Below, piece after piece: positions 52,256-60,991 of a stretch of 64,000 nt of DNA; the first letter of the stretch is position 1, and each line of letters opens with the position of its first letter. Made by a program: the position numbers and the translations under genes. A model generated the notes under the pieces. It searched no databases, was not told the DNA's origin, and was given only the letters and a program-made list of their open reading frames with translations. The DNA is from HXMU1420-13 sp034669965. Lineage in GTDB: Bacteria > Bacteroidota > Rhodothermia > Balneolales > Balneolaceae. Where the stretch lies: NCBI GenBank assembly GCA_034669965.1, contig JAXMOK010000004.1:156517-220516 (forward strand), in the 5' to 3' direction.

Positions 52256-52833
52256 GAAAAATCAAGAAACAACTAGCATTCTTTTTTGTGTTGATGGTGT
52301 TATTATCAGGTACAGCCATGGCACAATTCGATGAACCCCAGATTTTAAAAATAGAAGCGCAAAATGCCGATCAATTTCAAGAACGGTTTGCTGATATTAA
52401 ATGGACCGGTCAAGGTTTTAATTACAATAGTTTAGATCGGATGCCAGCCATCGAAATTCGTGCTCGCTTAGAAAGTGCTTATGGCGAGCCTACTAAAACC
52501 ATCGAGAACGTGATGGGAGATGGTAAGTTCAGAGCCGGGAAAGCCATTCAATTCGAATATTGGTTTATCGTTAATGGCTCCATCCCTATGATGGTGCTAG
52601 ACCTCGACGGACCGTTTGCAGATGGCTTGGTTTACGTTGGTGCAAGTCGCTACATAGATTTAATGCCCGAAGTGAAACGAACCCTCACCCGTACCGTAAC
52701 CGAGGCCGAACCTAAAGAATACGTCGACTACTTTTTCTCGCCCGAGCGTGAGCAGTGGTATAAAGTAACTTACAAAGACGGTAAATATGCGAAGGAAGAA
52801 ATCGACACTCCCACGCATTTCAGAATAAATTAA
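52252..52833 (+). CDS. Secreted protein of unknown function between lepA and lepB
   Basis: 193 codons. Signal peptide at 1-25 ('LLSGTAMAQ'). The rest is a single small alpha/beta domain with no Cys, including 'YWFIVNGSIPMMVLDLDGPF' and 'FFSPEREQWYKVTYKDGKYAKEE' (each part of a strand pair), with no known family match in my recall. Probably periplasmic. It overlaps lepA by four bases and is 13 bp before lepB, so is likely co-expressed with the protein export machinery. Confidence 0.75.
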   Translation: MRKIKKQLAFFFVLMVLLSGTAMAQFDEPQILKIEAQNADQFQERFADIKWTGQGFNYNSLDRMPAIEIRARLESAYGEPTKTIENVMGDGKFRAGKAIQFEYWFIVNGSIPMMVLDLDGPFADGLVYVGASRYIDLMPEVKRTLTRTVTEAEPKEYVDYFFSPEREQWYKVTYKDGKYAKEEIDTPTHFRIN

Positions 52834-52846
52834 TCGATTTACTACG

Positions 52847-53962
52847 TTGGAAAACAACAAGACAAATTCTACAGAACAATCAGGCACAGATAAAAGCAAT
52901 GGTGCCGATCGGGACGAACAAAAAGCAAAATCATGGTTACGCGAGTGGTTAGATGCCTTAGTTTTTGCCTTCATCGCAGCTGCAATTCTGCGATCACTCA
53001 TCTTCGGATCATATAAAATTCCTACCGGCTCGATGGAGCAGGATTTGCTCATCGGTGATTTTCTGATCGTTTCGAATCTTACTTACGGTGCCCGAACCCC
53101 GATGGCGATTTGTGTACCTTTTACTCAGATTTGTCTGCCGGGTGTGAAAATCCCAAACACCAGATTGCCGGGCTTCAGAGATGTAGAGCGCAATGACATT
53201 ATTGTATTTAATGTACCTTGGGAAGTGAAACCGATCAGCCAAAAAACCAATTACATCAAACGGGCAGTTGCCGTTGCCGGCGATACGCTGGAAATCCAAG
53301 ACAAGGTCGTGTACGTGAATGGCGAAAAAGAGCCAAATCACGATGGCGTTCAGCGTTTTCATATTATCAAAATGAACGATCGGGTTCGATTGAGTGATGC
53401 CAAGATGAAATCGGCCGGTGCCGGAACCATCGGTGGAAGCGAGCGATATATCGGGCAACAGCAAGAACCGAATACCTATTTAGTTAATTTGACCGAAGAA
53501 GTTGCAGGAACGGTACGTTCTTGGCCGGAAGTTGATACTTTGTACTACTTTATGTTCGATGAAAATCAACGATTGAGCCAATACGTGAACAGCGATGGCA
53601 ATTTTTCGAGATCTCAAAACAACCACGATCACCTTTCTGAAATCGTGATTCCATTTGAAGGGCAAGAAATTGAACTTACGCCTCAAAACTGGTTTGTGTA
53701 CAAAGATTTGATCGAGCGCTACGAGCGAAATGAAGTCACACAAGATGGCAATCAATTTATTATCAACGGCGAGCGAACCAATAGATACACCGTAAAGCAG
53801 GATTATTATTTTGCGATGGGTGACAATCGCGATAGCTCGGAAGATTCCCGTTTCTGGGGCTTCGTTCCAAAAGATCACATCATTGGTAAAGCATTTATCG
53901 TGTGGATGTCGTTGGATGGCATGGTTCCGCGATTCAGCCGAATCTTTCACATCATAGACTAA
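52847..53962 (+). CDS. lepB: Signal peptidase I (LepB) with long insertion
   Basis: 371 codons from a TTG at 52847. One TM helix at about 32-52. Catalytic dyad: Ser62 in 'IPTGSMEQ' and Lys138 in 'YIKRAVAVAGD'; the C-terminal 'MGDNRDSSEDSR' box is present. Between Lys138 and this box are about 180 extra residues compared with E. coli box spacing, an insertion common in Bacteroidota-type enzymes. Cleaves Sec/Tat signal peptides. A perfect 9-bp hairpin follows the gene. Confidence 0.94.
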   Translation: MENNKTNSTEQSGTDKSNGADRDEQKAKSWLREWLDALVFAFIAAAILRSLIFGSYKIPTGSMEQDLLIGDFLIVSNLTYGARTPMAICVPFTQICLPGVKIPNTRLPGFRDVERNDIIVFNVPWEVKPISQKTNYIKRAVAVAGDTLEIQDKVVYVNGEKEPNHDGVQRFHIIKMNDRVRLSDAKMKSAGAGTIGGSERYIGQQQEPNTYLVNLTEEVAGTVRSWPEVDTLYYFMFDENQRLSQYVNSDGNFSRSQNNHDHLSEIVIPFEGQEIELTPQNWFVYKDLIERYERNEVTQDGNQFIINGERTNRYTVKQDYYFAMGDNRDSSEDSRFWGFVPKDHIIGKAFIVWMSLDGMVPRFSRIFHIID

Positions 53963-53987
53963 ATATTAGTCTCAGTAGTTTTTGAAA

Positions 53988-54011
53988 AGAGCCAGAGGAA
54001 TATCTGGCTCT
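53988..54011 (+). terminator. Hairpin terminator after lepB
   Basis: AGAGCCAGA and TCTGGCTCT form a perfect 9-bp stem with a 6-base loop, 26 bp after the lepB stop. The tail is only moderately T-rich (GTCTATTT). A second smaller stem, AGACTAA/TTAGTCT, overlaps the lepB stop (53957-53973). Confidence 0.75.
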
Positions 54012-54033
54012 GTCTATTTAACGATTTACAAAA

Positions 54034-55653
54034 ATGGTAGTTATGATTAAAAAAATGCTCTTCCTCACTCTGGTTTTTCTAGGATTTAACGCATCAGTTT
54101 TTGCACAGAATGTACCATCCGAAGAAATTCGCATCGTAACCTGGAATATCGAACACCTTGCCGAAAATGATGGAGAAGGATGTGTAGCACGGACCGAAGC
54201 AGATTACGCTAAACTCCGCACTTTTGCAGCTACTATGGACGCCGATGTAGTTGCCCTTCAAGAAGTTGAATCGGCCAAAGCGGTTGCCCGGGTTTTTCCT
54301 TTGAGTGATTGGAACATTGTGATGTCGGAACGGCCAGACACTGAACCTTACGAGTGCCGTGGAAGTGGCCGACCATCCACCCAACAAAAAGTAGCGTTCG
54401 CGATTCGAAAAGGAGTGAATTTCGAAAATGTGGGCAGTTTTGAAGAATTGGCATTGAATCGACGCGGATTACGCCATGGCTTGGTTATCAAACTTATGGA
54501 TGGCCCATCACCGATTGAAGTGATGAACGTACACATGAAATCAGGGTGTTTTGTGAACGATTACTCGACTTCAGATCGTGATGCTTGCGAAACTTACGAG
54601 CAACAAGCTCCGATTTTGGATGATTGGATCGAAGAGCGCATCGAAAGTAATACCGGATTTGTAGTTTTGGGGGATTTCAATCATCGCATTGTAGAACCCG
54701 AAAACAGATTGTGGATCGATTTAACAACTATGGACGGTGCACCTGTTGAGCTTCGAAGTAGTATGGCAAATCTTCGTGGATGTCACCCAAGATATCCGGC
54801 GCCGATTGATCATGTTGTGGTTGGATCAGCAGCATTGAAATTTTACGAAGAAGGCAGTGAGCAAGTGTTTTTCTTTACGGATGAGAACATGACCGAAGAG
54901 GATATGTTAAGCGATCACTGTCCGGTTGGGCTGGATTTGAATTTCAATATTTCGGAAAGTTATCCGCCGAGTACGGCAGTGCGTTGGACACAAAACAGCG
55001 CTGAATACAAGCTTATCACAGCATCGCTATATAAAATGGCGATGGGAAATCTGGAAGCAAATCTCCCCGAAGACGAGCCTTGGGTTGTATTTATGGATGT
55101 TGACGAAACGATTCTCGATAACAGCGCCTACAATTATAGTAGGGATGTGGCCGGATTGTCGTTTACCCCCGAAAGCTGGAATGAGTGGGTGATGCGTGAA
55201 GAAGCAGGGATAGTGCCGGGTTCGAAAGAATTTGTTGAGTTTGTACTTTCGAATGGCGGTCAAATTGCACTCATCACCAATCGCGATCGCGAAATGGATG
55301 CCCACACTTGGTCGAATCTCGAAAAACTGGGCTATCCGATTACCCGAGCTAATACCTGCATCATGGGTAGAGCGGCAGAAGACAAAGAAGCTGTTGGACG
55401 TCCCGGAATTGTAAACGACAAAGACTTGCGTAGAAATCAGATTATGACAGGCGAGGCAAGCTACTGTTGGGAAAGTCACATCGAAGCGAAAACAGCATGG
55501 AATAAACCACTAGCAGTGATTATGCAAGTAGGGGATAATATCAAAGATTTCATTTTTACGACTCAGGAAAACGTAAACCTCGAAGAGTTTTTGCAGTTGC
55601 AAGGCAAGGACATTCTGATTCTTCCCAATGCGATGTACGGTTCTTGGGACTGA
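54034..55653 (+). CDS. Secreted fusion: endonuclease/exonuclease/phosphatase + class B-like (P4) acid phosphatase
   Basis: 539 codons; an in-frame ATG at 54043 is also possible. A signal peptide ends near residue 25 ('GFNASVFAQ'). Residues ~30-310 are an EEP (DNase I/exo III-like) domain: 'RIVTWNIEHL', 'VALQEVE', 'VLGDFNHR' and 'DHCPVGLDL'. Residues ~320-539 are an HAD acid phosphatase of the lipoprotein e(P4)/class B type: 'FMDVDETILDNS' (Asp355, Asp357), 'ALITNR', and a Lys/Asp in 'MQVGDNIKDF'. The two catalytic domains could break nucleic acid to nucleotides and then remove phosphate. Both halves look intact. Single gene, followed by an intergenic repeat zone. Confidence 0.9.
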   Translation: MVVMIKKMLFLTLVFLGFNASVFAQNVPSEEIRIVTWNIEHLAENDGEGCVARTEADYAKLRTFAATMDADVVALQEVESAKAVARVFPLSDWNIVMSERPDTEPYECRGSGRPSTQQKVAFAIRKGVNFENVGSFEELALNRRGLRHGLVIKLMDGPSPIEVMNVHMKSGCFVNDYSTSDRDACETYEQQAPILDDWIEERIESNTGFVVLGDFNHRIVEPENRLWIDLTTMDGAPVELRSSMANLRGCHPRYPAPIDHVVVGSAALKFYEEGSEQVFFFTDENMTEEDMLSDHCPVGLDLNFNISESYPPSTAVRWTQNSAEYKLITASLYKMAMGNLEANLPEDEPWVVFMDVDETILDNSAYNYSRDVAGLSFTPESWNEWVMREEAGIVPGSKEFVEFVLSNGGQIALITNRDREMDAHTWSNLEKLGYPITRANTCIMGRAAEDKEAVGRPGIVNDKDLRRNQIMTGEASYCWESHIEAKTAWNKPLAVIMQVGDNIKDFIFTTQENVNLEEFLQLQGKDILILPNAMYGSWD

Positions 55654-55999
55654 TACTATTGCTACGGAAGCACTAAAGCACGAAAGGTGTTTAATGATCG
55701 TATCGAAGGTCCGTTTTGTTTGAACTCACCCTTGTTCCATCTCCTACAATAGGAGAGGGAGACTTTGTTAATGCGTTTCAATCTGGATCGTTTGAACGGT
55801 GGTCATCCAAAGGTCTGATACTTAAAACTTTTAGTACCGTAAGTTTATAACTTGCATTAAGACATAAAACCAATATTTTTGATAATGTAATTCAAGTTTT
55901 ATTATACCAACATGCAAATCATTTTTATTTGATTGATGGATATTAGTATTAATGTAAATCTGAAATCTTTTGTGCTTCTACGCTTGCGCTAGGTGTATT
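55654..55999. repeat. Repeat-bearing gap after the fusion phosphatase
   Basis: No gene was recognised in 346 bp. It carries a 15-bp element (ACGGAAGCACTAAAG, 55664-55678) and a ~60-bp block at 55711-55774 beginning CCGTTTTGTT and containing the short palindrome-rich CTCCTA..TAGGAG. Both are repeated at 56451 and 56523, on the far side of the next gene. The last ~200 bp is plain AT-rich DNA that must hold the lipoprotein promoter. Confidence 0.7.
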
Positions 56000-56392
56000 A
56001 TGAGTTTTAAAACCTTATATCCATTATTAATTTTAACTCTAGCTATAGGTATTACTAGTGGGAGTTGCACACAAGAGGGTCTGTGCGAGGGTAATTTAAT
56101 CATTGAAAATCCTATTGAAGACATTACAATGACGGTGGGGGACATATTGTTTTTGGATTTAACAGACCCACCAGTTTTTGTTAGTTCTGAAGGTTATATA
56201 GTCTACGACAAAAGCAATCTAACAGGAATAGGAATAATTGATGTAGTTGAGGTACAAAACCCAAATGATAATGAACGACTATCCATGTTAAAAATAACTG
56301 CATTGAAAGAAGGTGAAGCAATTATAGTTCTTTCAGCATACAGTGGTTGTTTAGAAAATCAAATTAATTTTAAAGTTACATCGATAGAATGA
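56000..56392 (+). CDS. Small orphan lipoprotein, between two copies of a repeat
   Basis: 130 codons from the ATG at 56000, with AGG 6 bp upstream; an in-frame ATG at 55970 would break the signal peptide. Residues 1-22 form a lipoprotein signal ending 'ITSGSC', with Cys at 23 or so. The mature part is beta-rich with two more Cys ('GLCEG', 'SGCLEN') that could form a disulphide. No known family recognised. It lies alone between repeat copies and may be an acquired cassette. Confidence 0.6.
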   Translation: MSFKTLYPLLILTLAIGITSGSCTQEGLCEGNLIIENPIEDITMTVGDILFLDLTDPPVFVSSEGYIVYDKSNLTGIGIIDVVEVQNPNDNERLSMLKITALKEGEAIIVLSAYSGCLENQINFKVTSIE

Positions 56393-56400
56393 GGAAAGCA

Positions 56401-56600
56401 CAAGCGAACGCTTGCGCAATGTAGTGCTAGGAGAGGATTTTATTTTAGCCACGGAAGCACTAAAGGTATTAAAGCCAAGGAAGCACAAAAACACGTATGG
56501 TTTTTATTCTCATTCCGAAAATCCGTTTTGTTTCACCTCACCCTTGTTCCCTCTCCTATAGGGGAGGGAGACTTTGTAATGTGATTCCTGTATGAATCAA
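56401..56600. repeat. Second copy of the composite repeat, with a hairpin
   Basis: CAAGCG-AA-CGCTTG (56401-56414) forms a perfect palindrome right after the lipoprotein stop. The 15-bp element recurs at 56451-56465 and the 60-bp block at 56523-56582. The remaining sequence up to 56720 is AT-rich with no visible gene. Confidence 0.7.
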
Positions 56601-56720
56601 TGCAATGCATTATTCAATCAAAAATAGGAACATAGCATTGAAAATAACCCGCCAAGTGAAGCTAGAAAACTAATTTTCAAGAAAAGAATTGCGAACCAAG
56701 AAAGAACAAAAAATCTTATT

Positions 56721-56755
56721 CGTAATTCGTAATTCGTAATTCGTAATTCGTAATT
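56721..56755. repeat. Heptamer tandem repeat, five exact copies of CGTAATT
   Basis: Five perfect consecutive copies of a 7-bp unit end 9 bp from the rlmN stop codon. The reverse complement AATTACG shares its AATT core with the other four heptamer loci of the window. Confidence 0.93.
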
Positions 56756-56763
56756 CCCCGTCC

Positions 56764-57879
56764 TTATTTCGCTATCGTTTTGCCTTTCGGAGCGCCTTCG
56801 CGAATAGCCAATTGTCCGCATCCGGCGTCGATATCATCACCACGGGAACGACGAACCGTGGCGCGGACTCCGTTTTTGAGGAGTGCTTTCATGAATGAAT
56901 TCAAGCGATCTTCGCGAGCGCGTTGCAGCTCAACACCGGCTACATTGTTGTACATAATAATATTCACTTTCGAGGGCGCCCAATTCACAATCTTCGCAAG
57001 ATTTTTTGCGTCTTCGTGGGTGTCGTTAAAGCCATCAAACAACAAATATTCGTAGGTAAGCGGCTTTTCGGTTTTGCGGTGATAATAACGCACAGCTTCT
57101 TCCAGCGAATCCAGATTCATGGATGCATTGATGGGCATGATTTTATCGCGCTTTTCATCGGAAGGAGCGTGAAGAGAAATGGCTAGGTTGAACGGCTCGG
57201 AATCGTCGGCTAATTGCTTGATTTGCTTCGTTAACCCAACGGTTGAAACGGTGATGCGTTTCGGGGAAAGATCGATGCCCAATGGATCGGAGATGATGTC
57301 GGCGGAATTGATCACCGTTTTGTAATTATGCAACGGCTCGCCCATCCCCATATACACAATATTGGTGATTTTCTTGCCGTATTCGGCTTCGGCCACTTCG
57401 TTGATGTACTGCACCTGATCCACCACTTCGCCATGACTCAAGTTCCGGAAAAAACCCATTTTACCGGTCGCGCAGAACGAGCATCCAAACACACAACCCA
57501 CCTGAGAGGAAACACAAACCGTGAGGCGTTTCGCTACGCCATCATCGTAAAAATCGGGGATGAGAACGGCCTCTACCTTGTAATCTTTTTCCTCGTCATT
57601 CAAGGTGAACAAAAACTTAATAGTGCCATCGGTGCTTTTTTGTTGAGCGGTTGGCTCAATGCGATTGATAGTGGCTACTTCTTTGAGTTTTTCACGTAAA
57701 TCTTTCGACAGGTTGGTCATTTCATCGAAAGAAGAAGCACCTTTCTGATAAAGCCATTGGAAAATCTGATCGGCTCGAAAGCGAGGAAGTCCTAATTGCT
57801 TACAAAAAGCGAGTAGCTGTTCTTTGTTAAGCGTTTTTAGGTCGGTAATTTTCTGCGGTTGTTGAATGAGTTCTGACAT
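56764..57879 (-). CDS. rlmN: 23S rRNA (adenine2503-C2)-methyltransferase RlmN
   Basis: 371 codons. Radical SAM cluster CX3CX2C with Cys129, Cys133 and Cys136 ('GCVFGCSFCATG'), preceded by an N-terminal HhH-like accessory domain. Later motifs 'MGMGEPLHNY' and the C-terminal 'RRSRGDDIDAGCGQL', which contains the second catalytic Cys, match RlmN. It methylates C2 of A2503 in 23S rRNA and of A37 in some tRNAs. Codon use and size are normal. Confidence 0.96.
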   Translation of the reverse strand: MSELIQQPQKITDLKTLNKEQLLAFCKQLGLPRFRADQIFQWLYQKGASSFDEMTNLSKDLREKLKEVATINRIEPTAQQKSTDGTIKFLFTLNDEEKDYKVEAVLIPDFYDDGVAKRLTVCVSSQVGCVFGCSFCATGKMGFFRNLSHGEVVDQVQYINEVAEAEYGKKITNIVYMGMGEPLHNYKTVINSADIISDPLGIDLSPKRITVSTVGLTKQIKQLADDSEPFNLAISLHAPSDEKRDKIMPINASMNLDSLEEAVRYYHRKTEKPLTYEYLLFDGFNDTHEDAKNLAKIVNWAPSKVNIIMYNNVAGVELQRAREDRLNSFMKALLKNGVRATVRRSRGDDIDAGCGQLAIREGAPKGKTIAK

Positions 57880-57915
57880 AGCCCAAAGATACGCAGATCA
57901 ACAAAGAACGACCAA

Positions 57916-58545
57916 TTAGTCTGCCTTAGAATCCATAAAGGTTTTTGCAGCAGCCCGCAGGATTTCACCGGAGATTCGTTCTTTGTAATTGGGATTCACG
58001 TATTGGAAATCCACATTCCCGTTCTGATCCACAAAGTACACCGCCGGAACCGGCAGGATGTGATGATCGTAACCGGCATTAGCTTCGAGATCGATTCCCA
58101 CACCTTTGTAGCGATCAACGGTGGCTTGATCGACGGTATAAGCTAAACCGAATGCTTTGAGTGCCGTAGCAGGGCTGTCGGATAACAGCATGTAATCGAG
58201 CTTTACTTCTTCAAGCGTTGATCGAAGTACTTCGGGGCGATCAACACTTACGCCCACAATTTGAAATCCCATTTCCAGTAACTCATCTTCGATTTGCGCG
58301 AGTTCGGCCATATGTCGGCTGCAGTACGGGCACCATCCACCACGATAAAAAACAAAAATGGTGGGCTTTTCTTTTACTACTTCGAGGAGTGAGATGTCGG
58401 TACCGTCGATGGTTTTTACAGTGACGTCCGGAATGGTGGAATTGATGAGTAACGGCGAAACTTTGTACGGATCGTCCGGCACGTTTTGCGCAATAGCAGA
58501 AGTTGAAAATAATAGGAATGAACAAACGAATACTAGAAGTCTCAT
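57916..58545 (-). CDS. Secreted AhpC/TSA-family peroxiredoxin-like protein
   Basis: 209 codons. Signal peptide 1-20 ('FSTSAIAQ'). A thioredoxin-like domain with 'YRGGWCPYCSRHMAEL', so a CxxC in the peroxiredoxin-like position, followed by 'GVSVDRPE' and a 'PVPAVYFVDQNG' cis-Pro region. This is the redoxin/AhpC-TSA subfamily with CPYC rather than the PxxxTxxC of typical peroxiredoxins. It is likely periplasmic in thiol redox. Divergent strand to nothing close; upstream gap of 138 bp from the outer-membrane protein gene. Confidence 0.85.
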   Translation of the reverse strand: MRLLVFVCSFLLFSTSAIAQNVPDDPYKVSPLLINSTIPDVTVKTIDGTDISLLEVVKEKPTIFVFYRGGWCPYCSRHMAELAQIEDELLEMGFQIVGVSVDRPEVLRSTLEEVKLDYMLLSDSPATALKAFGLAYTVDQATVDRYKGVGIDLEANAGYDHHILPVPAVYFVDQNGNVDFQYVNPNYKERISGEILRAAAKTFMDSKAD

Positions 58546-58684
58546 AAGGCAGTTTTTTAATGATTTCGCTTAAGATACAGCAGATATATCGGAATAAATG
58601 GGATGCCCGCCCGATGTTATTGAATCGTTAGATTTAGCAACATCGAGCAGCAAAGTGATAAACTCCGAGATTAAATGAATGCAG

Positions 58685-59980
58685 TTACAGTCGTGGATTT
58701 ACAATGTTGTTATAAATGGAACCAAACTGCACCGATACCCCGAACGAGCCTCTGAAACTGTACGAAGTTGCTTGTTGCCGAACACCGGCTAGCACTTCTT
58801 CGGTAGATAATTCGCCGGCAGGAAGTGAGATCTGATCTGCAATAATGGAATACTGTCCGTTCAGGAAAACAGATAAATATTTTGAGATTCGTAAATCAAA
58901 ACGAGTGTCGAATTCGAAGCGGTTCAAGCTTAAATCGTGGAGAAAAACTCCGGCTTCAATACCGGCTCTGAAACTACCCCAAGGTTGGGTGAAATCAGCA
59001 CGAAGGTCTAACTCCGGGCGGAATAAAAGCTCTTCATCTTCCTGCAATACGGTAGTTTCAGTGTAGCTGTAATAGCTTGTAACCACACCAATACGAGCGG
59101 TAACTTCACGGCGTGTAAACTCGCGATAGGGGAAAAGGCTGTATTCGATGGCAGGCGTGATGCCAATCTGAGTATCGATATTCTGAAAAGTGTCGCTTCG
59201 ATATCGAGAGTAAAAACCCACCGACCAATGGTCGTTAATCGATTTGGCTACCAGTCCAAATAAGTTTCTGTTAGAGCGGTCGAAATAGCGAGTAGTTTCT
59301 ACAAATGTGGTATCTGATCCTTCAATTACTTCTTCATCTTCGGTTAATGCCCGCCGGTTATAATTTCCCCAAAAGTTTAGGCGAATTTTCCAATCATCGG
59401 TTATACGTTGGATCTCGCCATCGCCACCAACATTGTATCTGAGTTCATTTTCCTGTCCGTTAACATTACCATCCACACCGAATTCGAATACCCAGTTATT
59501 CCACGGATCATCGCCTTCCAGGCTGTTATTCTCGGTGGTTATTTGTGGATCGAAGGCAACACTAAGTTGCGATAAAATCTTTGAATCGGTGAGGTAGCTT
59601 ATGAGTCCTAACTTAATTACTGTTGTCAGTTCATTTCTGATTTCCTCGTCCGTTTGAAAATTGTAGGTATCAAGGACGATCTCTTTTTTTGGCTTATCCG
59701 CTCGTCGTTGGTCTATGTAATCGATTAAATATTGTGATCCGTTTGAGGTGTTTTGTCGGATGATCAATAAATGGAGATCCGCTAAGCCTTGATCTCTCAC
59801 AAAATTTACGAATCGTGTTTCTGTTCTTATGAAATTGTCGTCGCAGCCTCGGCAATCAAGAAAAACCGTAATGGTTTCAGAATCGGCATTATCTACAAGT
59901 GATGCGGTATTTTGAGCATGCCCTAAAGTTGCTGCTGAGAATAGAATGAATGTAGCTAAGTAAATGTATTTTTTGAACAA
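58685..59980 (-). CDS. Predicted outer-membrane beta-barrel protein with N-terminal CxxCD motif
   Basis: 431 codons. Signal peptide to about residue 22 ('TLGHAQ'). Near residue 40 a strand ends in 'FLDCRGCDDNFIRTE', a Cys-x-x-Cys-Asp...Ile-Arg motif that I recall in many hypothetical proteins of Bacteroidota/Gemmatimonadota. The first ~140 residues form an alpha/beta thioredoxin-like segment. The remainder alternates short hydrophobic beta strands with polar turns, consistent with a 14- or 16-strand barrel. Function unknown. No partner gene nearby. Confidence 0.72.
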   Translation of the reverse strand: MFKKYIYLATFILFSAATLGHAQNTASLVDNADSETITVFLDCRGCDDNFIRTETRFVNFVRDQGLADLHLLIIRQNTSNGSQYLIDYIDQRRADKPKKEIVLDTYNFQTDEEIRNELTTVIKLGLISYLTDSKILSQLSVAFDPQITTENNSLEGDDPWNNWVFEFGVDGNVNGQENELRYNVGGDGEIQRITDDWKIRLNFWGNYNRRALTEDEEVIEGSDTTFVETTRYFDRSNRNLFGLVAKSINDHWSVGFYSRYRSDTFQNIDTQIGITPAIEYSLFPYREFTRREVTARIGVVTSYYSYTETTVLQEDEELLFRPELDLRADFTQPWGSFRAGIEAGVFLHDLSLNRFEFDTRFDLRISKYLSVFLNGQYSIIADQISLPAGELSTEEVLAGVRQQATSYSFRGSFGVSVQFGSIYNNIVNPRL

Positions 59981-60096
59981 TGGTATGTCTGATAGGATTA
60001 ATTTTGATCACTTAACAAAAAAAGTATCACTAACATCGACTAACGATTGCAAAACTTTATAAACTACTGGTAGAAAAGCCGTTTGCTAAAGTCTTT

Positions 60097-60849
60097 TTAC
60101 AAGTCGCCCATAAAAATCTGGAACGCTGCCATGGCAATTACCGACAAGGTGATCCATAATCCTATGGCATGAGGTTTACACTTTTGAAGTGCTTCCGGAA
60201 TTAATTCCGAAAATACCATCCAAATCATAGCTCCGGCGGCCAGTCCAAGTCCAAAGGGTAAATATTCGCGAAAGGTTTCCACAAACAAAAATGCTGGAAT
60301 AGCCATAAGTGGTTGAGGTAGACTCGAAAAGATACTCCACCATACGGCTTTAATTGGGCTTGTTCCTTTTGGTACCATTACAAGGCTGATTGCAAGTCCT
60401 TCAGGAATGTTGTGAATAGCGATGGCTATGGCAATGAAAATGCCGAACTCCATAGTATTGGCAAATGAAACACCCACACTGATTCCTTCGGCAAAAGAGT
60501 GGACGGTCATGATCCCCAGGAAGAGCAACATTTTTTTAGTTCCGGCTCCTACCAAATCGCCAACATCTACTTTGTAACTTTGTTCCATCCACCGATTGGC
60601 AACAATCACCAGCACCACGCCTGCGATCATCCCAAAAAGAGTCATCCATTCTCCTTCTTGATAGCCTTCGAAAATGAGACTGAAACTAGCTGAAAGCATG
60701 AGTCCGGCAGCAACCGCATTCGATTTACCAAGAAAGGAATCGGAGATGTTTTTAATGAAGAAAAACGGAAGTGCACCCAGGCCTGTGGCAACAGCGGTTA
60801 GCAACGAATACCAGAAAACGAGTGCAATGGGTTCCGAGAAAAATTCCAT
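60097..60849 (-). CDS. ZIP-family metal transporter
   Basis: 250 codons, eight hydrophobic segments. The TM4 motif 'HNIPEGLAISL' and TM5 'HSFAEGISVGVSF' carry the His/Asn/Glu metal-site residues of ZIP transporters (ZupT/GufA-like). It imports zinc or another divalent cation down its gradient. Isolated gene. No Fur/Zur box was recognised upstream. Confidence 0.9.
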   Translation of the reverse strand: MEFFSEPIALVFWYSLLTAVATGLGALPFFFIKNISDSFLGKSNAVAAGLMLSASFSLIFEGYQEGEWMTLFGMIAGVVLVIVANRWMEQSYKVDVGDLVGAGTKKMLLFLGIMTVHSFAEGISVGVSFANTMEFGIFIAIAIAIHNIPEGLAISLVMVPKGTSPIKAVWWSIFSSLPQPLMAIPAFLFVETFREYLPFGLGLAAGAMIWMVFSELIPEALQKCKPHAIGLWITLSVIAMAAFQIFMGDL

Positions 60850-60991
60850 GCGATAAGGTAGTAATTCCTGCTAATTCGACCGCATATCTATAAAATTTAG
60901 AAGAAGACTAAATAGTGCAAATCAGCCCAAAAAAAGAGTAAAAGTTTGGCTATTATTGAAGGGTAAAACACTCATCTAAAACACAGGTACA

